A DNA stretch of 19,110 nt from Chamaesiphon sp. (GCA_026785875.1 JAJAZF010000206.1:1-19110), one strand, 5' to 3'; shown: positions 8,129 to 15,878, numbered from the stretch's first letter. A program made the numbers and translations. The notes: a model not told the origin generated them from the letters alone.

Positions 8129-8211
8129 ACAGTTGACAGTTGACAGTTGACAGCGATTCGCGCTCCTCGGGTTCCCCGAGGGTTTAGCGAATCAAGACAG
8201 TTGACAGTTGA
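8129..8211. repeat. TTGACAG heptamer arrays flanking a palindrome, between ndhF4 and ndhD4
   Basis: About three and a half tandem copies of the heptamer TTGACAG fill 8129-8153 and two more lie at 8196-8211. Between them sits a nested hairpin: outer arms GATTCGC (8155-8161) and GCGAATC (8187-8193), inner arms CCTCGGG (8165-8171) and CCCGAGG (8175-8181) with loop TTC. The layout is shared with 17361-17436, where the central element differs. Confidence 0.75.
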
Positions 8212-8349
8212 GGAGATTTAAACTCCCCAATCATAACTATGCCTAAAGGCAGGAAGCTCTTGGATTATTTAGGATTGAGACTTAAAGCCCGCAACAATTA
8301 CGACTTACTGGTAAAGGCGAGAAAATTTAAGTTAATTTAACTATCGATC

Positions 8350-10185
8350 TTAAAACGATAAAAACAGCCAAGCAACCGTCGCACCCATTACTCCAATCCC
8401 GATCGTAATCGTGAGTACATAGTTTTGCATCTGACCGGAGGTACCATATTTTAAACTTTCACTACTCAGGATCGTGGCAAAACCAACTAAATTGACCAAG
8501 CCATCTACCACGTAGCGATCGATCCAAGCCGTCACTTGAGAGAGTTGATAAATCGACCACACCACCGTTTTATCGTAAAGTTTTTCCACATAAAAATCAT
8601 AAGTCAACAGTTCTTGCACCCAAGGTAGAGCTAGTTTAACAGGCGATCGATCGACTCTAAAGTACAACAATCCACCCACTAGAAATCCCAGCAAACTAGA
8701 CAGGCTAATCGAACTAAATTCCCACAAGTTAATACGATCTAATTGAATCAGCGAGAACCGCCACATGGCTACAGGCGTTATCAGCGTAAGAACTGTCAAA
8801 AATACCATCGGTAATGCTAACTGCCAAGGTACCTCCGGTGCCCGCCTAGTCTTAGGTTGAGTTTTGCCCAAGAACACCAAGCCAAATACCCGTGCCAGAT
8901 TAAACGCAGTCAAGCCATTTACTAACAAAATTACCCCGATCGCCCACGGATAATCCAGCCACAGAGCCTCAAATCCCGCCTGAAATGCCCAAAAACCAGC
9001 TAATGGGAAAACACCAGTCATCGCTAATGCACCCACAATATAGGCGATCGTCGTCGCTGGCATACTCTTACCCAACCCGCCAAACTCCGTCACATCTTGA
9101 TTATTGGTGGTTAAAATAATACAGCCGACGCTCATGAACAGCAGAGCTTTGGCGATCGCATGAGCAAACAATAAGATTAAAGCAAAGCTAATCCACTTTG
9201 CGCCGATCGCAATAAATACCAACCCCAAATAAGCACTGGTTGTATAGGAAATAGTCCGCTTGATATCAATCTGGGCGATCGATACCAGCGTGGCACCGAT
9301 CGCCGTCACCGTCCCAATTACCATCAAAGTAGTCGTGACTACCGGAGACAGATACAAAATCGGGTGGACTTTAATCAAAATGTACGCTCCACCAGTCACT
9401 ACGACTGAGTTACGGAGAATAGAAGCCGGATTTGGGCCTTCCATCGCTTCATCCAGCCACAGGTGGAGTGGGAACTGAGCGCACTTACCGATCGGCCCGG
9501 CAATCAAAGCTAGACCGATCAGAGTAGCAGTCGTGGGTGAGATATCAGTAGTTTCACACCACTGATACAGATCGTCGAAATCTAAACTTCCAGCAATACT
9601 AGACAGGGCAATTACCCCAGCAAACAGCACGATATCTCCAGCCCGCTTGGTCAAAAAAGCATCCCGAGCAGCTTTGACAACTAAAGGTTGAGCGTACCAA
9701 AAACCCACCAGTAAGTAAGTAGAAAGAGTCAGTAATTCTAGCAGTCCATAGCTAACTAACAGTGAATTACTAATCGCCACCGCACTCATCGCCCCTTCAA
9801 AGAAACCGACCAAAGCAAAAAATCTTGCCAGTGCCCAATCCTTCTCCATATATCCCAGCGCGAACACCTGAGCGAGTAAACTCAGCACCGTTACTGACTC
9901 CATTGCCCCAACATTCAACGCTGACAACTCAAAAGTCAAATTCAACTCTAATCCAGCGACTGTCAACCAGTTAACTATAATATGATAAGGTTCATGATTC
10001 CAAATTAGTTGCAGCAGAACCGTGCCATGAATAAACGCGATCGTCGTCATCAAAATATTGATGTACGCTGCTGGTCTCGGCCCAGTCCGGCGCACCAATC
10101 TAGTCATCCAGGGAATGCTCAGAACAGCACCCGCAAAGCCATAGCTAGGTATCCACCACCCAGTGTCTAGCAACATCTGTTCCAT
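8350..10185 (-). CDS. ndhF4: NAD(P)H-quinone oxidoreductase subunit 5, NdhF4 type (CO2 uptake)
   Basis: The 611-residue polytopic NuoL/NdhF homologue leads the ndhF4-ndhD4-cupB operon. In the NDH-1MS' complex it forms the distal pump unit that carries CupB and serves constitutive, lower-affinity CO2 uptake. Key residues are Glu150 (LLELLTLSTYLLVG), Lys234 (GPIGKCAQFPLHLWLDEAMEGP) and the pair His342 and Lys346 in FAHAIAKALLF. The loop SLDFDDLYQW (200-209) and the divergent placement next to the ccm cluster match NdhF4 as I know it from other beta-cyanobacteria. The length is typical of the CO2-uptake paralogues and shorter than NdhF1. ATG 10185 has only a weak AGG upstream. Its control region must lie in the 636-nt gap shared with ccmM. 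Confidence 0.92.
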   Translation of the reverse strand: MEQMLLDTGWWIPSYGFAGAVLSIPWMTRLVRRTGPRPAAYINILMTTIAFIHGTVLLQLIWNHEPYHIIVNWLTVAGLELNLTFELSALNVGAMESVTVLSLLAQVFALGYMEKDWALARFFALVGFFEGAMSAVAISNSLLVSYGLLELLTLSTYLLVGFWYAQPLVVKAARDAFLTKRAGDIVLFAGVIALSSIAGSLDFDDLYQWCETTDISPTTATLIGLALIAGPIGKCAQFPLHLWLDEAMEGPNPASILRNSVVVTGGAYILIKVHPILYLSPVVTTTLMVIGTVTAIGATLVSIAQIDIKRTISYTTSAYLGLVFIAIGAKWISFALILLFAHAIAKALLFMSVGCIILTTNNQDVTEFGGLGKSMPATTIAYIVGALAMTGVFPLAGFWAFQAGFEALWLDYPWAIGVILLVNGLTAFNLARVFGLVFLGKTQPKTRRAPEVPWQLALPMVFLTVLTLITPVAMWRFSLIQLDRINLWEFSSISLSSLLGFLVGGLLYFRVDRSPVKLALPWVQELLTYDFYVEKLYDKTVVWSIYQLSQVTAWIDRYVVDGLVNLVGFATILSSESLKYGTSGQMQNYVLTITIGIGVMGATVAWLFLSF

Positions 10186-10643
10186 AAATTACGCCTAAAT
10201 CTCAAATATAAATTTAATTAGGTTGTGCTTTTTAATTATCTTAATAGATACTTAAAAATTGATTTTAAAGCTAGCTTTTAAAAGTTCAAATCGCCTGCTG
10301 AAAGTAGCAAACTACAGTATTTTTTAAAATAGGTTGGAAACTCTAGTATATTTTAAGCTTTTAACCATTATCTATCAGAGCTGTGTCGATGAACACAATT
10401 TGCTATTCAAGTTCCGATCCGCGCAAAAAGTCAGAAACCGATCTGCTGAGTATCAGCCCAACTTATGTCCACAATCATAAAGAATAATTTTGTATTATAT
10501 TGCCAAACCGAACACCCGAACTGTATTGTTGAGTGTAACGTTAGTGCGATTTTTAGGCTTGGCTGACTTCCAATCTGCCTAGCTTGCGCTTTTTGGCGAC
10601 TGCAAAACCTAAATCGATTAAATTTATTGAAAAAAATATCCAA

Positions 10644-10685
10644 TCGTTGGCGGAGCCTCTTCTCGGAACGAGACGCTTGGCGAAC
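10644..10685. repeat. dispersed cyanobacterial stem-loop repeat upstream of ccmM
   Basis: The element has a central hairpin TCTCG (10661-10665), GAA, CGAGA (10669-10673), framed by direct TTGGCG copies at 10647 and 10677. The wording, GGCGGAGCC followed by GAGACGC and TTGGCGAAC, is common among short interspersed repeats of cyanobacterial genomes. Confidence 0.55.
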
Positions 10686-10788
10686 AGGATGAGAATCGAC
10701 TGACATCTGAGGATTGCTGCTGAATGTCTATTGCAGTTGGCACTTCGCACGTCAGCATCGCTCCACTGTAAAAAGGATGCTGAGTAAT

Positions 10789-10794
10789 TATAAT
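10789..10794 (+). promoter_or_regulatory. possible -10 element of ccmM
   Basis: TATAAT lies 28 nt before the GTG start, which would give a leader of about 20 nt with the AAGAAGGA ribosome site at 10805-10812. The hexamer 17 nt upstream (CTGTAA) matches the -35 consensus at only three positions. Confidence 0.3.
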
Positions 10795-10821
10795 ATGATT
10801 TACAAAAGAAGGATTTAGATC

Positions 10822-12552
10822 GTGATAGTAGCCCAGAATAACGTTACTGCTTCGCCACCTACCCCGTGGTCGAAGAGCTTGACAGAGCCAGACATTCACC
10901 ATACCGCCTACGTCCACGCTTTTTCTAACATCATTGGTGATGTGCGGATCGGTGAAAATGTGATGATTGCGCCAGGGATTTCCATTCGGGCAGATGAGGG
11001 CGATCCCTTTTCGATCGGTGCCAATACTAATGTTCAAGATGGGGTCGTAATTCACGGTCTAAAACAGGGTCGGGTAGTCGGCGATGACGGTACCTCATAT
11101 TCTGTGTGGATTGGGAAGAATACCTCGATCACCCACATGGCACTGATTCATGGTCCCGCTTATGTTGGGGATGAGTGCTTTATTGGCTTTCGATCGACCG
11201 TATTTAATGCCAAAGTTGGCGATGGTTGTGTAGTGATGATGCACGCCCTAATTCAGGATGTCGAGATCGCTCCTGGTAAATATGTCCCATCGGGAGCCAT
11301 TATTACCAATCAACAGCAAGCCGATCGACTTTCAGACGTACAGCCTGACGATCTCAAGTTCGCCTCGCATATCATTTCGATTAACGATTCTTTACGTTCT
11401 GGATATCGCTGTGCTGATGATATCGAATGTATCACACCACTACAAGAAGCGATCGATATATCGACTTCAGGCTTGTACGGGATTGCTAGGGCGGCTACTC
11501 TCCAAGCTTCCAGCTCTACGCATAAATCAAATCTTCACCCTGATGTCGTCGAGAATGTCCGTAGCTTACTGGCTCAGGGCTATGCGATCGGTACCGAACA
11601 TGCCAACAAGCGTCGGTTCCAAACCAGCTCCTGGACTAGCTGTGCGGCCTTTAATTCCGATCGGGAAGTGGAGATCCTTGATGGTCTAGAAGCTTGTCTC
11701 CAAGAGCATAGCGGTGAATATGTCCGACTGATCGGGATTGATACCAATGCCAAGCGGCGGGTACTCGAAACCATCATTCAACGACCTGGAGATGTCCCCG
11801 CAGCGACCCAGACGCATCGAGCTGAGTCCCCACTGCTGCACAACGTCACCGCTTCCTTGAGTCAGCCTACCCACGCTCCAGCCCACCACAGCCACCAATC
11901 CCACCCCAGCACCCTAGACACCGAGGTAGTCACGACAGTTCGGCAACTGCTCGCCCAAGGCTGCCAAATTGCCGTAGAACGTGCCGATAAGCGGCGGTTC
12001 CAAACCAGCTCCTGGACTAGTTGCGATCGGATCGAATCCCAGCATGAGGCAGCGATTTTAGCCGTAATTTCCGACTGTATCGCCAACAATCCCAACGATT
12101 ATGTCCGCGTCATCGGTGTAGATGCCCACGCCAAACGCCGCGTAGCTGAAAAAACCGTCCACCGCCCAGGGCAATCGATCGGTTCTAGTAGTAGTAACGC
12201 TAGTATCATTACCCCCGCTCATCCTAGCAGCAATGGTCATGCCAGCAGCTCTAGTAGCCACAGCAGTCATACTACTACCAACACAGCCTTAACTATTGAT
12301 GTAGTAGAAACCATCTCCCGTTTAGTCGCTCAAGGTTGCGCGATCTTCACCGAATTTGCCGATGAGCGTCGCTACAAGAGCAACGCCTGGGAAACTGGCG
12401 GTCAAATCTCTGGTAACAATGCCTCAGAAATCGTCCGTTCCTTGGATTCGATCGTCAGTGAGCGGAAAAAGTCGTACGTCCGCCTCATCGGTGTAGACCA
12501 AAAAGCACGGAAACGCATCATTGAGAAGATCGTTCATCGCCCTACTAAATAG
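10822..12552 (+). CDS. ccmM: carboxysome assembly protein CcmM, full length (gamma-carbonic anhydrase plus three SSUL domains)
   Basis: The 576-residue scaffold binds Rubisco and starts carboxysome assembly. Residues 22-205 form a left-handed beta-helix of gamma-carbonic anhydrase type. The three zinc histidines are present (His78, His105, His110), as are Glu59 in RADEGDP and a Cys197/Cys203 pair like the disulfide known to activate CcmM of Thermosynechococcus. The enzyme is therefore probably active. Three SSUL domains follow (about 238-323, 364-449, 487-575), each with a motif like RRFQTSSW and ending in a form of RLIGVDxxAKRR. SSUL1 and SSUL2 carry Cys pairs spaced 18 residues apart (274/292, 401/419); SSUL3 does not. 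Linkers are rich in Ser and His. Translation starts at GTG with AAGAAGGA 9 nt upstream. Unusually, it lies before ccmK2 instead of after ccmL. Confidence 0.95.
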   Translation: MIVAQNNVTASPPTPWSKSLTEPDIHHTAYVHAFSNIIGDVRIGENVMIAPGISIRADEGDPFSIGANTNVQDGVVIHGLKQGRVVGDDGTSYSVWIGKNTSITHMALIHGPAYVGDECFIGFRSTVFNAKVGDGCVVMMHALIQDVEIAPGKYVPSGAIITNQQQADRLSDVQPDDLKFASHIISINDSLRSGYRCADDIECITPLQEAIDISTSGLYGIARAATLQASSSTHKSNLHPDVVENVRSLLAQGYAIGTEHANKRRFQTSSWTSCAAFNSDREVEILDGLEACLQEHSGEYVRLIGIDTNAKRRVLETIIQRPGDVPAATQTHRAESPLLHNVTASLSQPTHAPAHHSHQSHPSTLDTEVVTTVRQLLAQGCQIAVERADKRRFQTSSWTSCDRIESQHEAAILAVISDCIANNPNDYVRVIGVDAHAKRRVAEKTVHRPGQSIGSSSSNASIITPAHPSSNGHASSSSSHSSHTTTNTALTIDVVETISRLVAQGCAIFTEFADERRYKSNAWETGGQISGNNASEIVRSLDSIVSERKKSYVRLIGVDQKARKRIIEKIVHRPTK

Positions 12553-12879
12553 CCCCAAGGGTTGAGGGTACAGATTGTGGCAATAACAACATTTATGTGT
12601 TAATAAAAGTTAGGAGTAAACCCGATCGAGCGATCCCCAAGTCGATTGTCCGATCGGCTCATAAAACTTTCTGATACTTAACTTAACAAATTAAAATTGT
12701 TGCTTATGTTGCCAAAGGGCAACGTCTCAGTCTATGCTTGACTTGAGCGGATGCGTAGTGCTGAATTTTTGATAGACAAAAGTCTATGGAAACAATTAGT
12801 ATATTCTACTAAATATGAATTCAAAGCGAGGATTCGCTTGCGTCGCTAGTCACAAATTTAATCTAAGGAATAAAAATAT
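12553..12879. other. 327-nt gap between ccmM and ccmK2 with two short stem-loops
   Basis: No gene is seen. Two perfect 6-bp hairpins with 4-nt loops occur: ATAGAC/GTCTAT at 12772-12787 and AAGCGA/TCGCTT at 12824-12839. The second lies 25 nt upstream of the ccmK2 ribosome site TAAGGA (12864-12869). The gap is long enough for a separate promoter for the shell genes, which are usually needed at much higher level than CcmM, but no clear -35/-10 pair stands out. Confidence 0.5.
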
Positions 12880-13188
12880 ATGTCTATTGCCGTGGGAATG
12901 ATTGAAACCAAAGGTTTTCCTGCTGTTGTGGAAGCTGCCGATGCCATGGTCAAAGCCGCACGAGTCACACTAGTCGGCTATGAGAAAATTGGTAGCGGTC
13001 GGGTAACTGTCATTGTCCGTGGTGATGTCTCTGAAGTACAAGCTTCCGTATCCGCAGGTGTGGAATCCGTTAAGCGCGTCAATGGTGGTGAAGTTCTTTC
13101 CACACACATCATTGCTCGTCCCCACGAGAACCTAGAGTACGTCTTACCAATGAACTACACCGAAGATGTAGAAAAGTTCCGCGTCTAA
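12880..13188 (+). CDS. ccmK2: carboxysome shell hexamer protein CcmK2
   Basis: The 102-residue single-domain BMC protein forms the hexameric tiles that make up most facets of the beta-carboxysome shell. The full BMC fold is present from AVGMIETKGFP (4-14). The pore loop KIGSGR (36-41) is the usual CcmK2/K1 form with a small, positively lined pore for bicarbonate and sugar phosphates. Length and absence of a C-terminal extension fit CcmK2, and the order K2, K1, L matches Synechocystis. Start ATG 12880 follows TAAGGA with a 10-nt spacer. It is followed by its close paralogue ccmK1 after 52 nt. Confidence 0.95.
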   Translation: MSIAVGMIETKGFPAVVEAADAMVKAARVTLVGYEKIGSGRVTVIVRGDVSEVQASVSAGVESVKRVNGGEVLSTHIIARPHENLEYVLPMNYTEDVEKFRV

Positions 13189-13226
13189 TCGAAGTTAATT
13201 AAACATCGCGTCAAGTTAGAAAATTT

Positions 13227-13231
13227 AGGAG
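13227..13231 (+). promoter_or_regulatory. ribosome binding site deciding the ccmK1 start
   Basis: AGGAG lies 9 nt before ATG 13241. An in-frame TTG at 13235 would sit too close to it, so ATG 13241 is the start; it also gives the same MSIAVGMIE N-terminus as ccmK2. Confidence 0.7.
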
Positions 13232-13240
13232 TCATTGAGA

Positions 13241-13594
13241 ATGTCTATTGCAGTTGGGATGATTGAAACATTGGGCTTTCCCGCAGTTGTCGAAGCTGCT
13301 GACGCTATGGTCAAAGCCGCACGAGTCACACTAGTTGGCTATGAGAAAATCGGTAGTGGTCGGGTAACTGTGATCGTTCGTGGTGACGTTTCGGAAGTAC
13401 AAGCTTCTGTATCGGCAGGTGTAGAATCTGTCAAACGCGTCAATGGCGGACAAGTACTGTCTACTCATATCATCGCTCGTCCTCATGAAAACCTGGAGTA
13501 CGTTCTACCTATGAACTACACCGAAGATGTCGAGAAATTCCGCGACAGTCTCAATGGTCCAGGGCCATTGGCAATGGGCGGCAGACGTTCTTAG
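13241..13594 (+). CDS. ccmK1: carboxysome shell hexamer protein CcmK1
   Basis: The 117-residue BMC-domain protein is a second major shell hexamer. Over the first 101 residues it differs from CcmK2 only at position 11 (Leu for Lys) and 71 (Gln for Glu). It then adds a 16-residue tail, DSLNGPGPLAMGGRRS, typical of CcmK1. The pore loop KIGSGR (36-41) is identical. Because the two proteins are so alike, mixed hexamers or mixed facets are likely. It is 5 nt upstream of ccmL and probably in the same transcript. Confidence 0.95.
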   Translation: MSIAVGMIETLGFPAVVEAADAMVKAARVTLVGYEKIGSGRVTVIVRGDVSEVQASVSAGVESVKRVNGGQVLSTHIIARPHENLEYVLPMNYTEDVEKFRDSLNGPGPLAMGGRRS

Positions 13595-13599
13595 GCTAA

Positions 13600-13899
13600 A
13601 TGAAGTTAGCTAGAGTGCTGGGTACTGTAGTCAGTACCCACAAAGAACCGAGTTTAACCGGAACCAAGTTTTTGCTCGTGCAAATGCTTGATGCCGCAGG
13701 TAACGATTTACCAGAATATGAAGTTGCCGCCGACTGTGTGGGAGCGGGTTTGACGGAAGTAGTTTTGGTAAGTCGCGGCAGTGCTGCCCGTCAAGTGTCC
13801 AACAAAGATCGCTATCCTGTCGATGCGCTAATTGTGGCGATCGTCGATACAGTAGCAGTGGGAAATGACTTGACATACAGCAAACGAGATGAAAGATAA
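13600..13899 (+). CDS. ccmL: carboxysome shell vertex protein CcmL
   Basis: The 99-residue EutN/CcmL-family protein forms pentamers that cap the twelve vertices of the icosahedral shell. Family features are the N-terminal KLARVLGTVVSTHKEPSLTG (2-21), the middle segment LLVQMLDAAG and the C-terminal part PVDALIVAIVDTVAV. Length is normal. It begins 5 nt after the ccmK1 stop, so it is co-transcribed and probably translated by ribosomes coming from ccmK1, since no strong ribosome site is present. A TTGACA near its end (13870) and a TATAAT at 13908 are 32 nt apart, too far to form a standard promoter for the next gene. Confidence 0.95.
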   Translation: MKLARVLGTVVSTHKEPSLTGTKFLLVQMLDAAGNDLPEYEVAADCVGAGLTEVVLVSRGSAARQVSNKDRYPVDALIVAIVDTVAVGNDLTYSKRDER

Positions 13900-14018
13900 G
13901 AAATTATTATAATGAATCGCTCCTAAGTGAACTCTACACTGAGGAGATCGGCTGTATCTAGTCTATTGAGACTAATTTAAACTCATAATTTATTGATGAT
14001 TTAACCGGAACCTAAGAT

Positions 14019-14969
14019 ATGAGTAATATTAGTGATGGCGTTCGCCAACAAATTCGTCGTTTATTGAGCCAAGGACACCGCGTGGGCGTAGAATACGCCA
14101 ATGCTCGACGGTTCCGCACTGGTTCGTGGCAGAGTGCGACGATCGCCCAAGGTGGCGAAAGTACCGTATTGGCTAGCATTACTGCCGTTCTTGACGAGCA
14201 TCAAGGCGAATACGTGCAACTATTGGGTGTCGATCCGCACTCCCGCACACGCGTGTTGGAACTGATGATTCAACGTCCAGATGGTGCTGTTACCGCTGTC
14301 AGCCATGCGGGTGTTACTGGACGGGTACCTGCTGCTGCTAGCAATGGCAACTCAGCGAGTGCTGGTAGTGATACCGCTCACTCAGTCAAACAACTGCTAA
14401 ATCAGGGTTATCGGATTGGGACAGAGTTCGCTGATGCTCGTCGCTTTCGCGCTAGCTCTTGGACTAGTGGCCCATCCTACCAAGGTACTCGTGAAGGCGA
14501 AGCAGTCGCCATGTTAAACGAGCTAATCGCCGCTCATGAGGGTGACTATGTGCGCTTGATTGGCATCGATCCTCAGGCTCGGAGACGGGTGATGGAAGTG
14601 ATGATTCACAAACCAGGCGAACCAGCCACGCTCAACTTTAGCGGTGGTAGTAGCCAAAGTGGTTCATTTAGCAGCAAAACTTCGAGTGTTGGTGGCAACG
14701 TTAAAACCTCCCTCAGTCCTGAAATAGTTGCATCTGTGCGCCGTCTCTTGGAAAACAGCCATCAAATCGGTACCGAACACGCCGATCTGCGTCGTTTTCG
14801 GAGTAGCTCTTGGCATACCTGCAAACCAGTGTCCGCTACTAGACTGCAAGACGCGATCGCTCAATTAGAAACTTGTCTGACAGAGCACCAAGGTGAATAC
14901 GTGCGGTTGATTGGCATCGATAGCCAAGCCAGACGACGCGTTCACGAGGAAATCATTCAACGTCCCTAA
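14019..14969 (+). CDS. SSUL-only CcmM-like protein (stand-alone CcmM35 analogue)
   Basis: The 316-residue protein consists of three SSUL (Rubisco small-subunit-like) domains at about 5-87, 117-199 and 231-316, joined by Gly/Ser/Ala-rich linkers. There is no gamma-carbonic anhydrase domain. Each domain keeps the Rubisco-binding pattern (RRFRTGSW, RRFRASSW and RRFRSSSW) and the later block GEYVRLIGIDxxARRR or close to it. It equals the short CcmM35 form that other cyanobacteria make from an internal start in ccmM and use to cross-link Rubisco into a condensate. Only SSUL3 has the Cys pair at 18-residue spacing (268/286). It occupies the place of ccmM in the usual K2-K1-L-M-N order. ATG 14019 has a modest GGAA upstream. 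The frame is intact and starts cleanly at a domain edge, so it looks functional. Confidence 0.92.
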   Translation: MSNISDGVRQQIRRLLSQGHRVGVEYANARRFRTGSWQSATIAQGGESTVLASITAVLDEHQGEYVQLLGVDPHSRTRVLELMIQRPDGAVTAVSHAGVTGRVPAAASNGNSASAGSDTAHSVKQLLNQGYRIGTEFADARRFRASSWTSGPSYQGTREGEAVAMLNELIAAHEGDYVRLIGIDPQARRRVMEVMIHKPGEPATLNFSGGSSQSGSFSSKTSSVGGNVKTSLSPEIVASVRRLLENSHQIGTEHADLRRFRSSSWHTCKPVSATRLQDAIAQLETCLTEHQGEYVRLIGIDSQARRRVHEEIIQRP

Positions 14970-15250
14970 CGGTAACACAACCAGCGATCGGCAAAAAGTT
15001 ACCAGCAAACAGTTGCGCTCATCCTGCCCTCTCCCTTACCTTTTTCTTCAAAGGCGACCTACCAACAAGTTTACTAGACTTCGTTTCGGGTTAGTCTACC
15101 CCCCCAACCCCCCCCTTGTAAAGGTGGGGCTTTCGTAAAGGGGAGGGCTGGGGATTGGGTTTCCGTCTGAGACTGAGGGCGATTCGGCAAAGCCGACGCG
15201 ATGCGAACGAGCAATGCCGATTTCTGTTTTCCGTTCCCTGAGCAATCTTC
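14970..15250. repeat. 281-nt gap before ccmN with dispersed repeats
   Basis: The gap contains C-rich and G-rich repeat tracts at 15098-15154 (related to the hairpin at 5412) and a hairpin TCGGC/GCCGA with loop AAA at 15184-15196. The latter is set in a GCGATTCGGC-type cyanobacterial repeat. I see no gene or clear promoter. These repeats split the assembly genes ccmL and the SSUL-only gene from ccmN, mcdA and mcdB. Confidence 0.55.
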
Positions 15251-15874
15251 ATGCTAACTAAGTTTCGCTCATTATCCAGGGAGGTAGTTCCCGTCCATCT
15301 CGATGGAAATGTCTCGATCGATCCGAGTGCAGCAATCGCGCCTGGAGTATTGCTTCAAGCCGATCCAAACAGTCGGATTACGATCGGGGCTGGGGTATGT
15401 ATCGGTGCGGGGACGATCCTGCACGCATCGGGCGGCGATTTGGAGATTGGGGCTGGGGTGTGCGTGGGTAGAGGGGTGCTGATAATTGGGAGTGGGACGA
15501 TCGATCGAAATACTTGTATTGGTGCCGGATCGACCATTCTCGAGCCGCAGATCGAGGAAGGCTCGGTCATTCCTACCCACTCAGTGATTGGAGATCGCAG
15601 TCGGGGCGAGGTATCTGTCGTCATAGATCCTCCCGCACCTCCTCCTCCAGTTGTACCCGCTCCTTCAGAAACGGCTGATGTTTGGGATAGTAGTAATGCC
15701 TGGGATACCCCAGTGGTGCAGCCTCCAGTTGTGGAGACTCCTCCCGCACCTACTCCTCCCAAAACCGAAGAACTGCTGACAGTCACGATCGAGATTGAAA
15801 AACAATCCGCCAAATCTGTGGCAGGACGCGCCAACTTCGATCGACTCAAACGCCACCTTTTTCCTAATGGTTGA
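15251..15874 (+). CDS. ccmN: carboxysome assembly protein CcmN
   Basis: The 207-residue adaptor binds CcmM through its N-terminal domain and the shell through its C-terminal peptide. Residues about 12-120 form a left-handed beta-helix with hexapeptide turns (ITIGAGVCIGAG, EIGAGVCVGRG, CIGAGS). A proline-rich linker (126-172) follows. The C-terminus (187-205) is a predicted amphipathic encapsulation helix, AKSVAGRANFDRLKRHLFP, comparable in kind and position to the CcmN peptide that binds CcmK. ATG 15251 lacks a clear ribosome site but places the helix-repeat domain correctly. mcdA starts at or just before the ccmN stop, pointing to co-expression of core-to-shell linkage and positioning genes. 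Confidence 0.93.
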   Translation: MLTKFRSLSREVVPVHLDGNVSIDPSAAIAPGVLLQADPNSRITIGAGVCIGAGTILHASGGDLEIGAGVCVGRGVLIIGSGTIDRNTCIGAGSTILEPQIEEGSVIPTHSVIGDRSRGEVSVVIDPPAPPPPVVPAPSETADVWDSSNAWDTPVVQPPVVETPPAPTPPKTEELLTVTIEIEKQSAKSVAGRANFDRLKRHLFPNG

Positions 15875-15878
15875 ACTA

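Larger units (their letters stand above)
10186..10821. other. 636-nt divergent intergenic region between ndhF4 and ccmM
   Basis: The ndhF4-proximal half (to about 10430) is very AT-rich and has no credible gene. Short open frames on the minus strand (such as 10431-10706) have no ribosome site and overlap one another, so I regard them as chance. A dispersed repeat lies at 10644-10685 and a TATAAT at 10789. The region should hold promoters for both the NDH-1MS' operon and ccmM. Confidence 0.6.

Noticed and set aside
8129..8211. Possible CRISPR array from tandem TTGACAG units
   Set aside because: Units are 7 bp and directly adjacent, with no spacers of uniform length and no cas genes.
10431..11055. 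Several overlapping minus-strand open frames between ndhF4 and ccmM
   Set aside because: They overlap each other and the ccmM 5' end, have no ribosome sites, show no recognisable domains and one covers a dispersed repeat.
13870..13913. Promoter for the SSUL-only gene from TTGACA (13870) and TATAAT (13908)
   Set aside because: The spacer is 32 nt, far from the 16-18 nt needed for sigma-70 recognition.
14019..14969. SSUL-only gene as a truncated pseudogene of ccmM
   Set aside because: It has an intact frame, three complete domains, a clean start and stop and Rubisco-contact motifs in each domain, with no remnant of a carbonic anhydrase domain in the 119 nt upstream.
15355..15849. Minus-strand 164-residue frame antisense to ccmN
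   Set aside because: It mirrors a repetitive, proline-rich gene with clear CcmN domains; no start signal or domain supports it.
15795..15878. Longer N-terminus for McdA from TTG 15795
   Set aside because: It overlaps the end of ccmN by about 80 nt and adds 28 residues with no ParA features; ATG 15879 or 15867 is more plausible.
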